From Oscillospiraceae bacterium (GTDB lineage: Bacteria; Bacillota; Clostridia; Oscillospirales; Oscillospiraceae): a DNA stretch of 63,014 nt. The translations under genes were made by a program, and so were the position numbers. Location: the NCBI GenBank assembly GCA_015068155.1, contig SVLC01000003.1, forward strand, positions 1-63,014. Reading direction: 5' to 3'. Positions 50,020 to 58,419 of this stretch are shown piece by piece (the stretch's first letter is position 1; each line of letters starts with the position of its first letter). The notes under the pieces are model-generated. The model was not told the origin of the DNA. It ran no database searches and saw only the letters and a program-made list of their open reading frames with translations.

Positions 50020-51840
50020 ATGAGCGCCATAGCCGGAATTTTTGATCTACCAGCAGATGAAAACATTGTCCGGACACTTCTGGATACCATGGCTGTCCGG
50101 GGACCCGATGGCAACGGCAGTTACCAAACCCAAAATGGATACATTCTTCACAGTCGCCTGGCTTCCGCGGAACCGTCAGGCGATGGAAACCCTGTGGTAC
50201 TGGACTGGGGGAATGAACGATATGTGTTAAGCTATAATGGAAGATTGTACAATGGCGAGCAATTGCGCAGGGAATTGATGTGCTGCGGCCACCATTTTGA
50301 CGGTGATAGCGATGGGGAAGTGGTGCTGCACGCTTATGTACAGTGGCAAGAACACCTGCTGGATAAGATGAACGGCGTCTTTGCATTTGCGGTGTTAGAA
50401 GAACGATCCGGCAGAGTCTTTTTGGCGCGCGACAGGATCGGGGTAAAACCGCTTTTCTATATGATGCACGGAGGCGGCATTGTTTTTGCGTCGGAAATGA
50501 AAACAATCCTGGCCTTTCCCGGTATACAGGCTGCAATCGATCACGATGGGGCAGCGCAGTTGTTGTTGCTGGGTCCTGGCAGAAGACCGGGCAGCGGCGT
50601 TTTTAAGAACATGTGTGAGCTGCTGCCGGGACATTATGCCGTTTATGAAAACAGAAAGTTGCAGATTTACCGTTACTGGCGATTGGCGGACCGGGAGCAT
50701 ACCGAAAGTTTTGAAGAAACAGCAGCGCATGTGCGGCAGTTGGTGCTGGATGCCATACGGCAGCAAATGAAGGCAGATGTACCGGTAGGCGCCCTTCTAT
50801 CGGGTGGTTTGGATTCATCCCTGATCACGGCTGTATGCGCCAGAGAAATGGATGCAGACGGGAAACGGCTGCGTACTTTTTCTTTGGATTATGCGGGAAA
50901 TGATCTTTATTTTCAACCTGGCATCTTTCAGCCTGGCTCGGATACGGAATACATCCGAATTATGCAGTCCCATCTGGATACAGAGCATCATTGGACAGTT
51001 TTGCGTCCGGTGCAGCTGATGGAGGCAATGGAAAGCGCAACAGTAGCCAGGGATTTACCCGGGATGGCTGATGTAGACAGCTCATTGCTGCTGTTTTGTG
51101 AAAAAATACGACCCCATGTGAATGTTATTTTGTCCGGTGAATGCGCAGACGAGATATTTGGTGGCTATCCCTGGTTCCGGGAAACTGATGATGTTGGCAT
51201 AGAAGGTTTTCCATGGGCAAAAAATCTTCAACAGCGAATTTCTTTAATGCATCCGGATCTGTCATGTCACCTGGACGGAGAGGAATATGTTCGCAGCTTG
51301 TATAAGCAAACCATAAACGATTGCGACATTCTGCCGGAGAATACAGATGCTGATCGCCGAATGAAACAACTGGTAAATCTAAACTTTAACTGGTTTATGC
51401 AGACGCTCCTGGACAGGAAAGACAGAATGACCATGCATCATGGTTTGGAAGCCAGAGTGCCTTTCTGTGATTATCGGATCGCCGAATACATATATAGCGT
51501 GCCCTGGTCATTTAAGGATTACAAAGGCAGAGAAAAAGGATTGCTTCGCTATGCCATGGAAGGGTTTCTGCCGGATTGTGTGCTTTATAGAAAGAAAAGT
51601 CCCTATCCCAAAACCCACGACCCGGCATATTTGGCATTGGCTCGACAAAAAATGATGCTGCTTCTGGAAGACCAAAACGCACCGTTATTTCATTTGGTGG
51701 ATCGTTCGGCAGTGGTTAAAATGATGAGTCGGGAATTTGAACGGCCTTGGTACGGCCAGTTGATGCAGCTACCGCAAACATTGGTTTATTTGCTTCAAAT
51801 AAACTATTGGTTAAATCATTATTCTGTGCAGTTCCAATGA
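50020..51840 (+). CDS. asnB: Asparagine synthase (AsnB-like) lacking the N-terminal nucleophile Cys
   Basis: 606 aa. The N-terminal Ntn glutamine-amidotransferase-like domain (1-200) contains RGPDG (30-34) and the later FNGEIYN-equivalent YNGRLYNG. The synthetase domain has the PP-loop SGGLDSS (261-267) and GECADEIFGGYPWFR. In glutamine-dependent enzymes residue 2 is Cys (MCGIAG); here the start is MSAIAGIFD, so the nucleophile is absent. It may use free ammonia or a different acceptor. No lasso-peptide or lipopeptide genes adjoin it. The SD is poor (GGAATGTGATG), about 9-12 nt upstream. Confidence 0.87.
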   Translation: MSAIAGIFDLPADENIVRTLLDTMAVRGPDGNGSYQTQNGYILHSRLASAEPSGDGNPVVLDWGNERYVLSYNGRLYNGEQLRRELMCCGHHFDGDSDGEVVLHAYVQWQEHLLDKMNGVFAFAVLEERSGRVFLARDRIGVKPLFYMMHGGGIVFASEMKTILAFPGIQAAIDHDGAAQLLLLGPGRRPGSGVFKNMCELLPGHYAVYENRKLQIYRYWRLADREHTESFEETAAHVRQLVLDAIRQQMKADVPVGALLSGGLDSSLITAVCAREMDADGKRLRTFSLDYAGNDLYFQPGIFQPGSDTEYIRIMQSHLDTEHHWTVLRPVQLMEAMESATVARDLPGMADVDSSLLLFCEKIRPHVNVILSGECADEIFGGYPWFRETDDVGIEGFPWAKNLQQRISLMHPDLSCHLDGEEYVRSLYKQTINDCDILPENTDADRRMKQLVNLNFNWFMQTLLDRKDRMTMHHGLEARVPFCDYRIAEYIYSVPWSFKDYKGREKGLLRYAMEGFLPDCVLYRKKSPYPKTHDPAYLALARQKMMLLLEDQNAPLFHLVDRSAVVKMMSREFERPWYGQLMQLPQTLVYLLQINYWLNHYSVQFQ

Positions 51841-51869
51841 TTGACGGTCAACCGGTTCTGTGATAAAAT
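51841..51869 (+). promoter_or_regulatory. Promoter of pyk
   Basis: TTGACG (51841-51846), 17-bp spacer, TAAAAT (51864-51869), directly after the asnB stop. Confidence 0.78.
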
Positions 51870-51897
51870 AGAGAAAACACATAAGAAGGAGCGCGTT

Positions 51898-53310
51898 ATG
51901 AGAAAGACAAAAATAATCTGTACAATTGGTCCTGCCAGCGAAGATGAGCAGATTCTCACCGCAATGTGCCATGCAGGTATGAATGTTGCCCGTTTGAATT
52001 TTTCTCACGGAACCCATGAAGAACACCTGCGAAAGATCCGTCTGATCAAGCAGGTTCGTGAAAAGCTGGGCTTTCCCATTGCCATTATGCTGGATACAAA
52101 GGGTCCGGAGTACCGCATAGGTACCTTTGCGGAGGAAAAAATTACGCTTTCTGCCGGAGATTCTTTTGTGTTTACGACTTTGGATGTGGAAGGCGATATG
52201 CACCGGGTATCGGTCAACTATAAAGATCTGATCAAAAACCTGTCTGTGGGAGATCGCATCCTGGTTAATAATGGATTGGTTGTTTTTCAGGTTGAGCAGC
52301 TTTTGGAAACGGATGCTGTATGCAAGGTTCTTACCGGCGGTACCCTTAGCAATCGGAAAAGTATGTCTTTCCCCAATAAAGTGATGTCCGGTCCTTACCT
52401 TTCGGAAAAAGATAAACAGGATCTATTGTTTGGTATTGCGCAGGATGTAGATTTCATTGCGGCCTCCTTTGTGTCCAAACGAGAGGACCTGGAGGAACTG
52501 CACGCATTTTTGGATGAAAACGGCGGCAGCAAGATTGATATCATTGCCAAGATCGAAAACAGGGCGGGCGTGGATAATATTGAACAAATTTGCCAGTTGT
52601 GCGAGGGCATTATGATCGCCCGCGGCGATTTGGGGGTGGAGATCCCCTTCGTGGAGGTACCATCTATCCAAAAGTACTTGATCAGCAAGTGCCGACTGTT
52701 GGGTAAACGGGTGATTACAGCTACGGAAATGTTGGAGAGTATGATATACAATCCCCGTCCTACCCGCGCGGAGATCTCCGATGTGGCAAATGCGGTTTAT
52801 GACGGCAGTTCCGCTATCATGCTTTCAGGTGAGTCTGCTGCCGGTAAATATCCCGTTGAAGCGGTAAAGGTTATGGCTGAAGTTGCTGCGTTTACAGAGG
52901 CGCATACATCCTATAAGCATCGTTTCTATACCACGGAGTTCCATATTACAAATACCCTGGATGCCATCTCCCACGCTACCTGTTCTATGGCAATCGATGT
53001 GGATGCCAAGGGAATCGTTGTATGTTCTGTATCCGGTAAAACTGCCATGATGATCAGCCGCTTCCGTTGCCCGGTGCCGATCATTGGCATGACTACAGAC
53101 GCTAAGGTTTGGCGAAAACTGTCACTTAGCTGGGGCGTATATCCGGTTATGGCAGATGAATATACTTCCATGGATGTTATGTTCTATCATGCGATTCGCG
53201 CTGCAAAAAACACGCTGTGTTTGAATAAAGGCGAACGTATCGTCCTGACTGGAGGACCGATCAACGGCAAAAACGGTAACACAAATACCATCAAGGTGGA
53301 AGAAGTATAA
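51898..53310 (+). CDS. pyk: Pyruvate kinase
   Basis: 470 aa TIM-barrel enzyme for the last step of glycolysis. MRKTKIICTIGPAS opens the protein. NFSHGTHEEH, MLDTKGPEYR, the catalytic IIAKIENRAGVDN, MIARGDLGVEIP and ATEMLESMIYNPRPTRAE follow. The extra C-terminal PEP-utilizer domain of some Firmicutes enzymes is absent. ATG 51898 follows AAGGAG with 6 nt. Strong terminator follows. Confidence 0.97.
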   Translation: MRKTKIICTIGPASEDEQILTAMCHAGMNVARLNFSHGTHEEHLRKIRLIKQVREKLGFPIAIMLDTKGPEYRIGTFAEEKITLSAGDSFVFTTLDVEGDMHRVSVNYKDLIKNLSVGDRILVNNGLVVFQVEQLLETDAVCKVLTGGTLSNRKSMSFPNKVMSGPYLSEKDKQDLLFGIAQDVDFIAASFVSKREDLEELHAFLDENGGSKIDIIAKIENRAGVDNIEQICQLCEGIMIARGDLGVEIPFVEVPSIQKYLISKCRLLGKRVITATEMLESMIYNPRPTRAEISDVANAVYDGSSAIMLSGESAAGKYPVEAVKVMAEVAAFTEAHTSYKHRFYTTEFHITNTLDAISHATCSMAIDVDAKGIVVCSVSGKTAMMISRFRCPVPIIGMTTDAKVWRKLSLSWGVYPVMADEYTSMDVMFYHAIRAAKNTLCLNKGERIVLTGGPINGKNGNTNTIKVEEV

Positions 53311-53320
53311 TACTGTGATC

Positions 53321-53356
53321 AAATGCCTGCGGCGAAAAGTCGCAGGCATTTTTTTG
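53321..53356 (+). terminator. Terminator after pyk
   Basis: Stem AAATGCCTGCG / CGCAGGCATTT and a T run. Confidence 0.9.
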
Positions 53357-53414
53357 CCAAAAAAAGATAGCAAAATTCGTCAATTTTTCCATATGAATTT
53401 TTGGAAAAATATGT

Positions 53415-53420
53415 TATAAT
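53415..53420 (+). promoter_or_regulatory. -10 box of the carD-like gene
   Basis: A perfect TATAAT without a clear -35. Just upstream, TTTTTCC / GGAAAAA forms an inverted repeat (about 53384-53410) that could bind a regulator. Confidence 0.5.
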
Positions 53421-53455
53421 ATTAACAAAACAAAAGAAACCGGAGGCGCAGCGGG

Positions 53456-53950
53456 ATGTATCAGGTTGGTCAGATGATCGTTTATAGCAGTCATGGCGTT
53501 TGCAGCATCGTGGATCTTGTGGAAAAGCGTATCGACCGAAAAAATATTTCCTATTATGTGTTGGAACCGGTGGATCAGCCCGGTACCCGTTATTATTTAC
53601 CCAGCGAAAATCCCGTCGCATTGGCGAAGAGTCGTCCGCTGTGCACGAAGAACGATCTTCTACGGATCGTGACCGAACCCATTGATGAGAAAAGATGGAT
53701 CGCTGAGGACAATCGCCGCAGACAGTATTACCGGGAATTGGTCGCTTCGGCAGATATGCAGGCTATGGTTCAAATGGTTCGCTGCTTGCGTCTTCACCGA
53801 CAGACCCAACTTGCCCAAGGTAAAAAATTCCACATGAGCGATGATAATTTCCTGCGAGATGCCAAAAGAATTTTGACAACGGAGTTTATAACAGTCCTGC
53901 AGATTTCCGGTGATGAGCTGGAACAATATCTGCAAAGTATACAGATATAG
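53456..53950 (+). CDS. CarD family transcriptional regulator
   Basis: 164 aa. The N-terminal CarD/TRCF RNA-polymerase-interacting domain is clear: MYQVGQMIVYSSHGVCSIVDL, then YYVLEPVDQPGTRYYLPSEN. The C-terminal half is helical (RRRQYYRELVASADMQAMVQMVRCL, FLRDAKRILTTEF), as in CdnL-type proteins that stabilise open promoter complexes. SD CGGAGG, about 9 nt. Confidence 0.9.
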   Translation: MYQVGQMIVYSSHGVCSIVDLVEKRIDRKNISYYVLEPVDQPGTRYYLPSENPVALAKSRPLCTKNDLLRIVTEPIDEKRWIAEDNRRRQYYRELVASADMQAMVQMVRCLRLHRQTQLAQGKKFHMSDDNFLRDAKRILTTEFITVLQISGDELEQYLQSIQI

Positions 53951-53951
53951 G

Positions 53952-53980
53952 AAAAAGGCCGCTTTTCAGCGGCCTTTTTA
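53952..53980. terminator. Bidirectional terminator
   Basis: Stem AAAAAGGCCGC / GCGGCCTTTTT between convergent carD-like and HAD genes. Confidence 0.9.
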
Positions 53981-54604
53981 TTGTAGCGTGTCGTAAAGTT
54001 CCTGGGCAGAATTTACGACCGCAGCGCCGGCGGCTGCCATATCGTTGGCTATACCGTAGCCCCAGGAAACGGCAATGCAGGGGATGCCGTGATGGGCTGC
54101 GCCCCTGACATCGTAAATGGTATCGCCGACCATGACGAGATTATCCTTAAAATCGAGCTGTGTCAGCAGGTGCGCAATCACTTCTTCCTTTGTGCTTCTT
54201 TCACCGGCAACGGCGCCGCAGACGATGGAAAAATATTGCAGCAGATCAAAATGCTTCAGGATATCCCTTGCCATGGTTTCCGGCTTGGATGTGGCAAGAT
54301 GGAGCTTATGACCGTCGTTTAGCAGTTTTTGCAGCAATTCCGGAATGCCGGGGTAGGGTGCGTTTTCATACTGCCCAACCGCCAAATAGTGCTTGCGGTA
54401 GTAGGCCACCGCGTTGTCCAACTCCTCCGTCGGAATGCCGAATCGCAGGAAGCTGTCCCGCAGAGGCGGACCCACCATAGATCGCATATCACTTCGGGAA
54501 GGGATGGGGAGTCTGTAATAGTCCAGGGTCAGTTCGGCGCAGTGCATGATACCTTCGCCGGAGTCTGTCAGTGTGCCGTCTAAATCGAATAGGATGTGTT
54601 TCAT
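53978..54604 (-). CDS. HAD family hydrolase (phosphoglycolate phosphatase-like)
   Basis: 208 aa. Motif I is FDLDGTLTDSGEGI (6-19, D8 and D10), the cap follows (about 17-80), motif II is ATSKPE, motif III is near STKEEV, and motif IV is MVGDTIYDVRGA. It resembles PGP/Gph-type phosphatases; the substrate is unknown. SD TTGGAG, about 8 nt. Confidence 0.88.
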   Translation of the reverse strand: MKHILFDLDGTLTDSGEGIMHCAELTLDYYRLPIPSRSDMRSMVGPPLRDSFLRFGIPTEELDNAVAYYRKHYLAVGQYENAPYPGIPELLQKLLNDGHKLHLATSKPETMARDILKHFDLLQYFSIVCGAVAGERSTKEEVIAHLLTQLDFKDNLVMVGDTIYDVRGAAHHGIPCIAVSWGYGIANDMAAAGAAVVNSAQELYDTLQ

Positions 54605-54805
54605 TGTATGTTCTCCAAGAAAATAGTGGATAAGGACTTGCAGCCATGCCTACCGTCGATCGGTAAATTTGCGCAATCGGCCTCGCAGAAAATCCCGGAT
54701 TCGGGGTACTGAACCAAAACTTACATTGCATGGATGTTCGTTGCATTTAGTCTATCATAAGTGCCTTCGTTAATCAATGCTGCTTTACGGATTTTATATA
54801 TTACA

Positions 54806-54830
54806 CCCCGGGATTTGTATAATCCCGGGG
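54806..54830 (-). terminator. Terminator after the bile-salt-hydrolase-like gene
   Basis: A 10-bp stem CCCCGGGATT / AATCCCGGGG. The minus-strand tail TGTAATAT is weak. The rest of 54605-54805 shows nothing clear beyond short imperfect palindromes. Confidence 0.6.
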
Positions 54831-54838
54831 CGTGATCA

Positions 54839-55807
54839 TCAGTTCTGGACAAAAATTTCCGAAAAAATCCGCATAGGATAGGTTATTAGTCCTTCGGCAG
54901 CGAGATTCTCGTGGTGCATGTTAATTGCGGATATGCGGCTGTTTTCATAGGTGGTATAATAATAGATGCCCTTGTCGGTATTACAGCAGCAACTATATAG
55001 TGTCACCTCAAGGCCATCATCCATTTCAACGGCGCCACGGGGCATAGCCACAGCATTCAGCAGATGGAAAAACTGTCGTACATGCGCTTCCTCCGGCCCA
55101 TCGCTTTTGCTGTTACATCGCAGATAGGCTGCTTTTATAAACCGTGACGCGGAAGAATAGTCGCCCGGCAGGCCAATAGCACCCATGGCGCCGCTGTAAG
55201 CGGGTATCGGAACGCCGCAGAAACGATGGTGTTTATCAAATGGTGTCAGATGCCGATAGTTCGCTAAATTGGTCATATGGTAGGGGAATGGAGGGTTGTT
55301 GGTTAATACACCCACCGGATCATCATATAGTTTCACACCTTCGCAGGTGGATTCCACCACTATGCTGCATTCTTTATCTGCGATGATCCAATGCAGGGGC
55401 GTCAGCAAGAATTCCCGACTAAAGGGGAGCATCCAGATGTTGAGCCTCAGCAACAGATTTTTGGCCTCTTTTACTGTAGCGCATTGCCCAAGAACCCATG
55501 GAATCAGCTCAAAGGGCGCAATGTTGTCCTTGCAGGCGGTACGGGGGAAGTATACGGCGTTGTCGGGAAAATGCAATCCAGCCATGCTCAGGCCTGCGTC
55601 GTTGGTTGCTTCGTAGTATAGCGGATATCCGTTCGCTACGGTGGCCATGCCGATCATGGCATAGTGATGAAATAGATTAAGTCCGTTGCGAAACCGCAGC
55701 ACATAGTTTTTGGGTGTAATGGTGATCTGCTGGCGATAATCCTGAATCATATCCAGATTTCTGCCAAAATAATGGTCACCTTTCAAATAGCTGATGGCTG
55801 TACACAT
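54839..55807 (-). CDS. Linear amide C-N hydrolase, choloylglycine (bile salt) hydrolase-like
   Basis: 322 aa Ntn hydrolase. Cys2 becomes the nucleophile after Met removal. R16 (YFGRNLD), D19, N170 (LTNNPP) and R222 (SSASRF) match the catalytic set of bile salt hydrolases and penicillin V acylases. At the BSH/PVA-discriminating position (Asn in most BSHs, Tyr in PVAs) this protein has His79 (MAGLHFPDN). Deconjugation of bile salts or N-acyl amides is the likely reaction, but specificity is uncertain. No signal peptide. The ATG at 55807 is set by TTGGAGG and the required Cys2. Divergent from the rlmA-like gene. Confidence 0.85.
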   Translation of the reverse strand: MCTAISYLKGDHYFGRNLDMIQDYRQQITITPKNYVLRFRNGLNLFHHYAMIGMATVANGYPLYYEATNDAGLSMAGLHFPDNAVYFPRTACKDNIAPFELIPWVLGQCATVKEAKNLLLRLNIWMLPFSREFLLTPLHWIIADKECSIVVESTCEGVKLYDDPVGVLTNNPPFPYHMTNLANYRHLTPFDKHHRFCGVPIPAYSGAMGAIGLPGDYSSASRFIKAAYLRCNSKSDGPEEAHVRQFFHLLNAVAMPRGAVEMDDGLEVTLYSCCCNTDKGIYYYTTYENSRISAINMHHENLAAEGLITYPMRIFSEIFVQN

Positions 55808-55828
55808 GGGTTTTCCTCCAAAATGTAG

Positions 55829-55857
55829 TTGATTTACCAGGTGGGCTGGCGTATAAT
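55829..55857 (+). promoter_or_regulatory. Promoter of the rlmA-like gene
   Basis: TTGATT (55829-55834), 17-bp spacer, TATAAT (55852-55857). Confidence 0.75.
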
Positions 55858-55898
55858 GAATATAGACCAAGAAGATGAATTCTATACGGGTGATGCAT

Positions 55899-56681
55899 AT
55901 GTTAATTTGTCCGGTTTGCGGATTAGCATTAAAAAAAGATGGACGGGTTTATGCCTGCGAAAAGGGACACAGCTTTGATATAGCCAAAGAAAACTATGTC
56001 AATCTGCTTCGTTCCTCTAAAAACGGTGATTTCATTGGCGACGATAAGATATCCGCCAGAATGCGCCGGGATTTTCTGAATAAGGGTTACTACGGCCTGT
56101 TACAGGAGGAATTATGCCGGATCTTTGCGGAAAAATCCGGTATTCTGCTGGATATCTGCTGCGGCGAAGGGTATTACACTGCTGCGCTGGGCGCAAATCC
56201 CGATCTGCAGGTTTATGGTTTTGATATTTCCAGGGAGATGGTACGCCTGGCGGCCAAGCGGGGAAGCGGTACTTACTTTGTTGCGAATATGGCCAATATT
56301 CCCATTGCAGACGGGTCTATGGACTACTGCATCCATTTGTTCGCGCCATTTAACGAGGACTCCTTTTCCCGTGTTTTGAAGGAAGGCGGCAGGCTGTATA
56401 CGGTGATTCCCGGCAGCCGTCATCTGTGGGGGTTGAAGCAGGCGGTGTATGATACGCCCTATGAAAATGATGAAGTTCTGCCGGAAACCAAGCAACTGCG
56501 GCTGATTTCCCGGCGAAAGGTAGCGGCAAATATTATCCTTAACAGCCAGGAGGATATTCAGGCAGTGTTCCGCATGACACCCTATTATTTCCACACTTCA
56601 CAAAAGGATAAAGACAAGCTTTTAGGGCTGGAAAACCTGGAAACGCCCATTGAATTTGTGATCGGAGAATATGAAAAATGA
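55899..56681 (+). CDS. 23S rRNA (guanine-N1)-methyltransferase, RlmA family
   Basis: 260 aa. An N-terminal zinc finger (C4, C7, C20, H24 in CPVCG...ACEKGHSFD) and NYVNLL precede a Rossmann SAM-binding domain with LLDICCGEGYYTAAL (motif I) and YGFDISREMVRLAAK. The pattern matches RlmA(I)/RlmA(II), which methylate G745 or G748 of 23S rRNA. RlmA(II)-type enzymes affect tylosin-like macrolides. Which guanine is modified cannot be told. ATG 55899 is 8 nt from GGG; 55893 is possible. Confidence 0.87.
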   Translation: MLICPVCGLALKKDGRVYACEKGHSFDIAKENYVNLLRSSKNGDFIGDDKISARMRRDFLNKGYYGLLQEELCRIFAEKSGILLDICCGEGYYTAALGANPDLQVYGFDISREMVRLAAKRGSGTYFVANMANIPIADGSMDYCIHLFAPFNEDSFSRVLKEGGRLYTVIPGSRHLWGLKQAVYDTPYENDEVLPETKQLRLISRRKVAANIILNSQEDIQAVFRMTPYYFHTSQKDKDKLLGLENLETPIEFVIGEYEK

Positions 56682-56734
56682 TATATCGGGGCGATAGATG
56701 AATCGCCTGTATAACACAGCAGAGGAGGGAGCGT

Positions 56735-57415
56735 GTGCGTTATTTCAAATATAGCGATCCATGGCCGGAAATAGAGAATGAAAAGGAACGATATAACCGG
56801 ATGCGGCATGATATGGCGCGGATCACGAGGCGCAGAAACAAGTTGGGTAATGTTGTGTTGTGTTTTGGTTTGTTTTTGTATTATGCACAGTGGTATCCAT
56901 CTGGCATTGGTGCATTATCTTGGATTTTGGTGAAGGTGTGCTGGAATTGTTCATTTGCGCCATTGTTTTCGTACCCATTGTCTTTATGAGCATAATACTC
57001 TCGGCTATTCTTGGTGTGATAGTGGCAAGTCTGTTTTGGGATGCAAAGGGACAAGCTTGCAGAATGAAACTGCAACAGATTATGTAAAGAACAACGGAGC
57101 ACCTGCGATCATTTTATCAGCTTAATGAACCTTGCGTTGTCACCAAATGCTATCGCTGCAGTGATCGCAAATGGGATCGGCATGATATATGCTTATTTAT
57201 CGTAGCGGATGAACTTTGCATAACAACAAATCTGAAGCACGGATTCTTTCATCCGGACAAGGATTTGGGATGCTACTGCTTATCCAGACAAGAGATCACC
57301 TGGAAGGACGGTCAGTTCCGTGAGCTTCCAGCCCTGGAACTTGAGGCCGATGGAGTAAGCTTTTTGATCAGCAGAAATGCAATCTCCATTATTAGAAGCT
57401 TTATAGAAGCCGAGT
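56735..57415 (+). pseudogene. Broken gene for a small membrane protein (frameshift plus in-frame stop)
   Basis: It starts at GTG 56735 after GAGGAGGGA (RYFKYSDPWPEIENEKERY). Around 56850-56880, a T/G-rich stretch, the hydrophobic frame shifts by one: the membrane segments continue in another frame (LELFICAIVFVPIVFMSI, IILSAILGVIVASLFW) to a TAA at 57085. The same frame then stays open for about 109 more codons (RTTEHLRSFYQLNEP, then CVVTKCYRCSDRKWDRHDI, ending SIIRSFIEAE), with no start codon of its own. The simplest reading is one gene of about 225 codons broken by a frameshift and a nonsense mutation. Family unknown. Sequencing error in the homopolymer is possible for the frameshift. Confidence 0.65.
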
Positions 57416-57425
57416 AAATAGTTTT

Positions 57426-57447
57426 GCCCGCCGGTAACCCGGCGGGC
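57426..57447. terminator. Hairpin between the broken gene and dapA
   Basis: Stem GCCCGCCGG / CCGGCGGGC with short loop. Plus-strand tail ACGATTTATTTT; it may serve both directions. Confidence 0.6.
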
Positions 57448-57452
57448 ACGAT

Positions 57453-58322
57453 TTATTTTATTAGCGATTCTAATCTTTCTTTTACCTGGAGGCTGACTGG
57501 CCCCAGGGGCAGGCGGCATCCGCCGCAATTATAGCCCATCAGCGCCATGGCAGCCTTCACCGGGATGGGGTTGACCTCCGTAAACAGCGCTTCGATCAGC
57601 GGCAGCATTTGGCATTGCAGGCTTGATGCGGTGTCGAAATCCCCGGCCAGAGCAGCCTGGGCCATAGCGCCGGTCTCAATTGGCAGCACATTGGACAGTA
57701 CCGAGATGACCCCTTTCGCGCCCAATGCCATAGCGGCTACTGCCTGGTCGTCATTGCCGCTCCAAATGGGCAGGTTATCACCGCAGGCGTTGCGGATCCG
57801 GGCTATCTTTACAATGTCTGTGCTTGCTTCCTTGACACCCGCAATGTTGGGGATCCTACATAACCGCTGATAGACGGATACCGGGATATCCACCCCGGTG
57901 CGTCCGGGGACATTGTAGATGATCACGGGGATTTTTACAGCATCTGCGACGGCTAAGTAATGCAGGTATAGACCCTCAGGATTGGCTTTGTTGTAGTATG
58001 GACTGACCACAAGCAGCGCATCAGCGCCTGCTTCTTGGGCGGCGATGCTGAGGGAAACCGCATGAGCGGTATTATTGGAGCCTGTTCCGCAGATGATCTG
58101 CATATCATTACCTGCAAATGTTTTGCAACGTCGGAATAGTTCTTTTTTTTCTTGATCCGACAGGGTGGGGGATTCACCGGTTGTGCCGGAAATGACCACG
58201 GTATCAATACCGCTTTCACGCTGCCGCTGCAGCAGCATTTCCATCATGGGATAATTGATTTGATCACCCAGAAAAGGGGTTACGAGGGCCGTGCAGGCCC
58301 CGGTAAAAAGTGTTGGTTTCAT
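57453..58322 (-). CDS. dapA: 4-hydroxy-tetrahydrodipicolinate synthase
   Basis: 289 aa TIM-barrel aldolase condensing pyruvate with aspartate semialdehyde in lysine/diaminopimelate and dipicolinate synthesis. GTTGESPTL carries the conserved Thr pair, IIYNVPGRTGVDI the catalytic Tyr and Arg, and IAGVKEAS the Schiff-base Lys. ATG 58322 is favoured (GGAGG, 8 nt); ATG 58328 is only 2 nt from the SD. Upstream is a CATAGACT sporulation-type -10 box, suggesting sporulation control for dipicolinate supply. Confidence 0.93.
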   Translation of the reverse strand: MKPTLFTGACTALVTPFLGDQINYPMMEMLLQRQRESGIDTVVISGTTGESPTLSDQEKKELFRRCKTFAGNDMQIICGTGSNNTAHAVSLSIAAQEAGADALLVVSPYYNKANPEGLYLHYLAVADAVKIPVIIYNVPGRTGVDIPVSVYQRLCRIPNIAGVKEASTDIVKIARIRNACGDNLPIWSGNDDQAVAAMALGAKGVISVLSNVLPIETGAMAQAALAGDFDTASSLQCQMLPLIEALFTEVNPIPVKAAMALMGYNCGGCRLPLGPVSLQVKERLESLIK

Positions 58323-58340
58323 AGGCATTACCTCCTTGCA

Positions 58341-58348
58341 AGTCTATG
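58341..58348 (-). promoter_or_regulatory. Putative mother-cell sigma -10 box for dapA
   Basis: Minus strand CATAGACT within CTTGCCGCATAGACT, identical to the octamer before cwlD. It ends 5-6 nt before the dapA SD. Confidence 0.45.
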
Positions 58349-58377
58349 CGGCAAGGGGGTATTTTGATAGTTGCAAA
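58341..58377. repeat. Direct repeat copy 1 (37 bp)
   Basis: From AGTCTATGCGGCAAGGGGG to TATTTTGATAGTTGCAAA. It matches 59585-59623 except for two extra G in that copy's G run. It holds the dapA -10 box on the minus strand and a TTGCAA -35 for the rightward gene. Confidence 0.95.
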
Positions 58378-58398
58378 ATATTTATTATTTGGTAAAAT
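58371..58398 (+). promoter_or_regulatory. Promoter of the repeat-flanked orphan gene
   Basis: TTGCAA (58371-58376, in direct repeat 1), 16-bp spacer, TAAAAT (58393-58398). Confidence 0.55.
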
Positions 58399-58419
58399 GT
58401 CTGTAGAGGAGGGGCTGTT

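Noticed and set aside
53384..53410. Inverted repeat TTTTTCC/GGAAAAA upstream of the carD-like gene as a defined operator
   Set aside because: Short, AT-biased and without a known regulator match; mentioned only as a possibility under the promoter entry.
54605..54805. Intergenic stretch as a possible RNA gene
   Set aside because: Only weak palindromes and no promoter/terminator pair enclosing a structure; nothing supportable.
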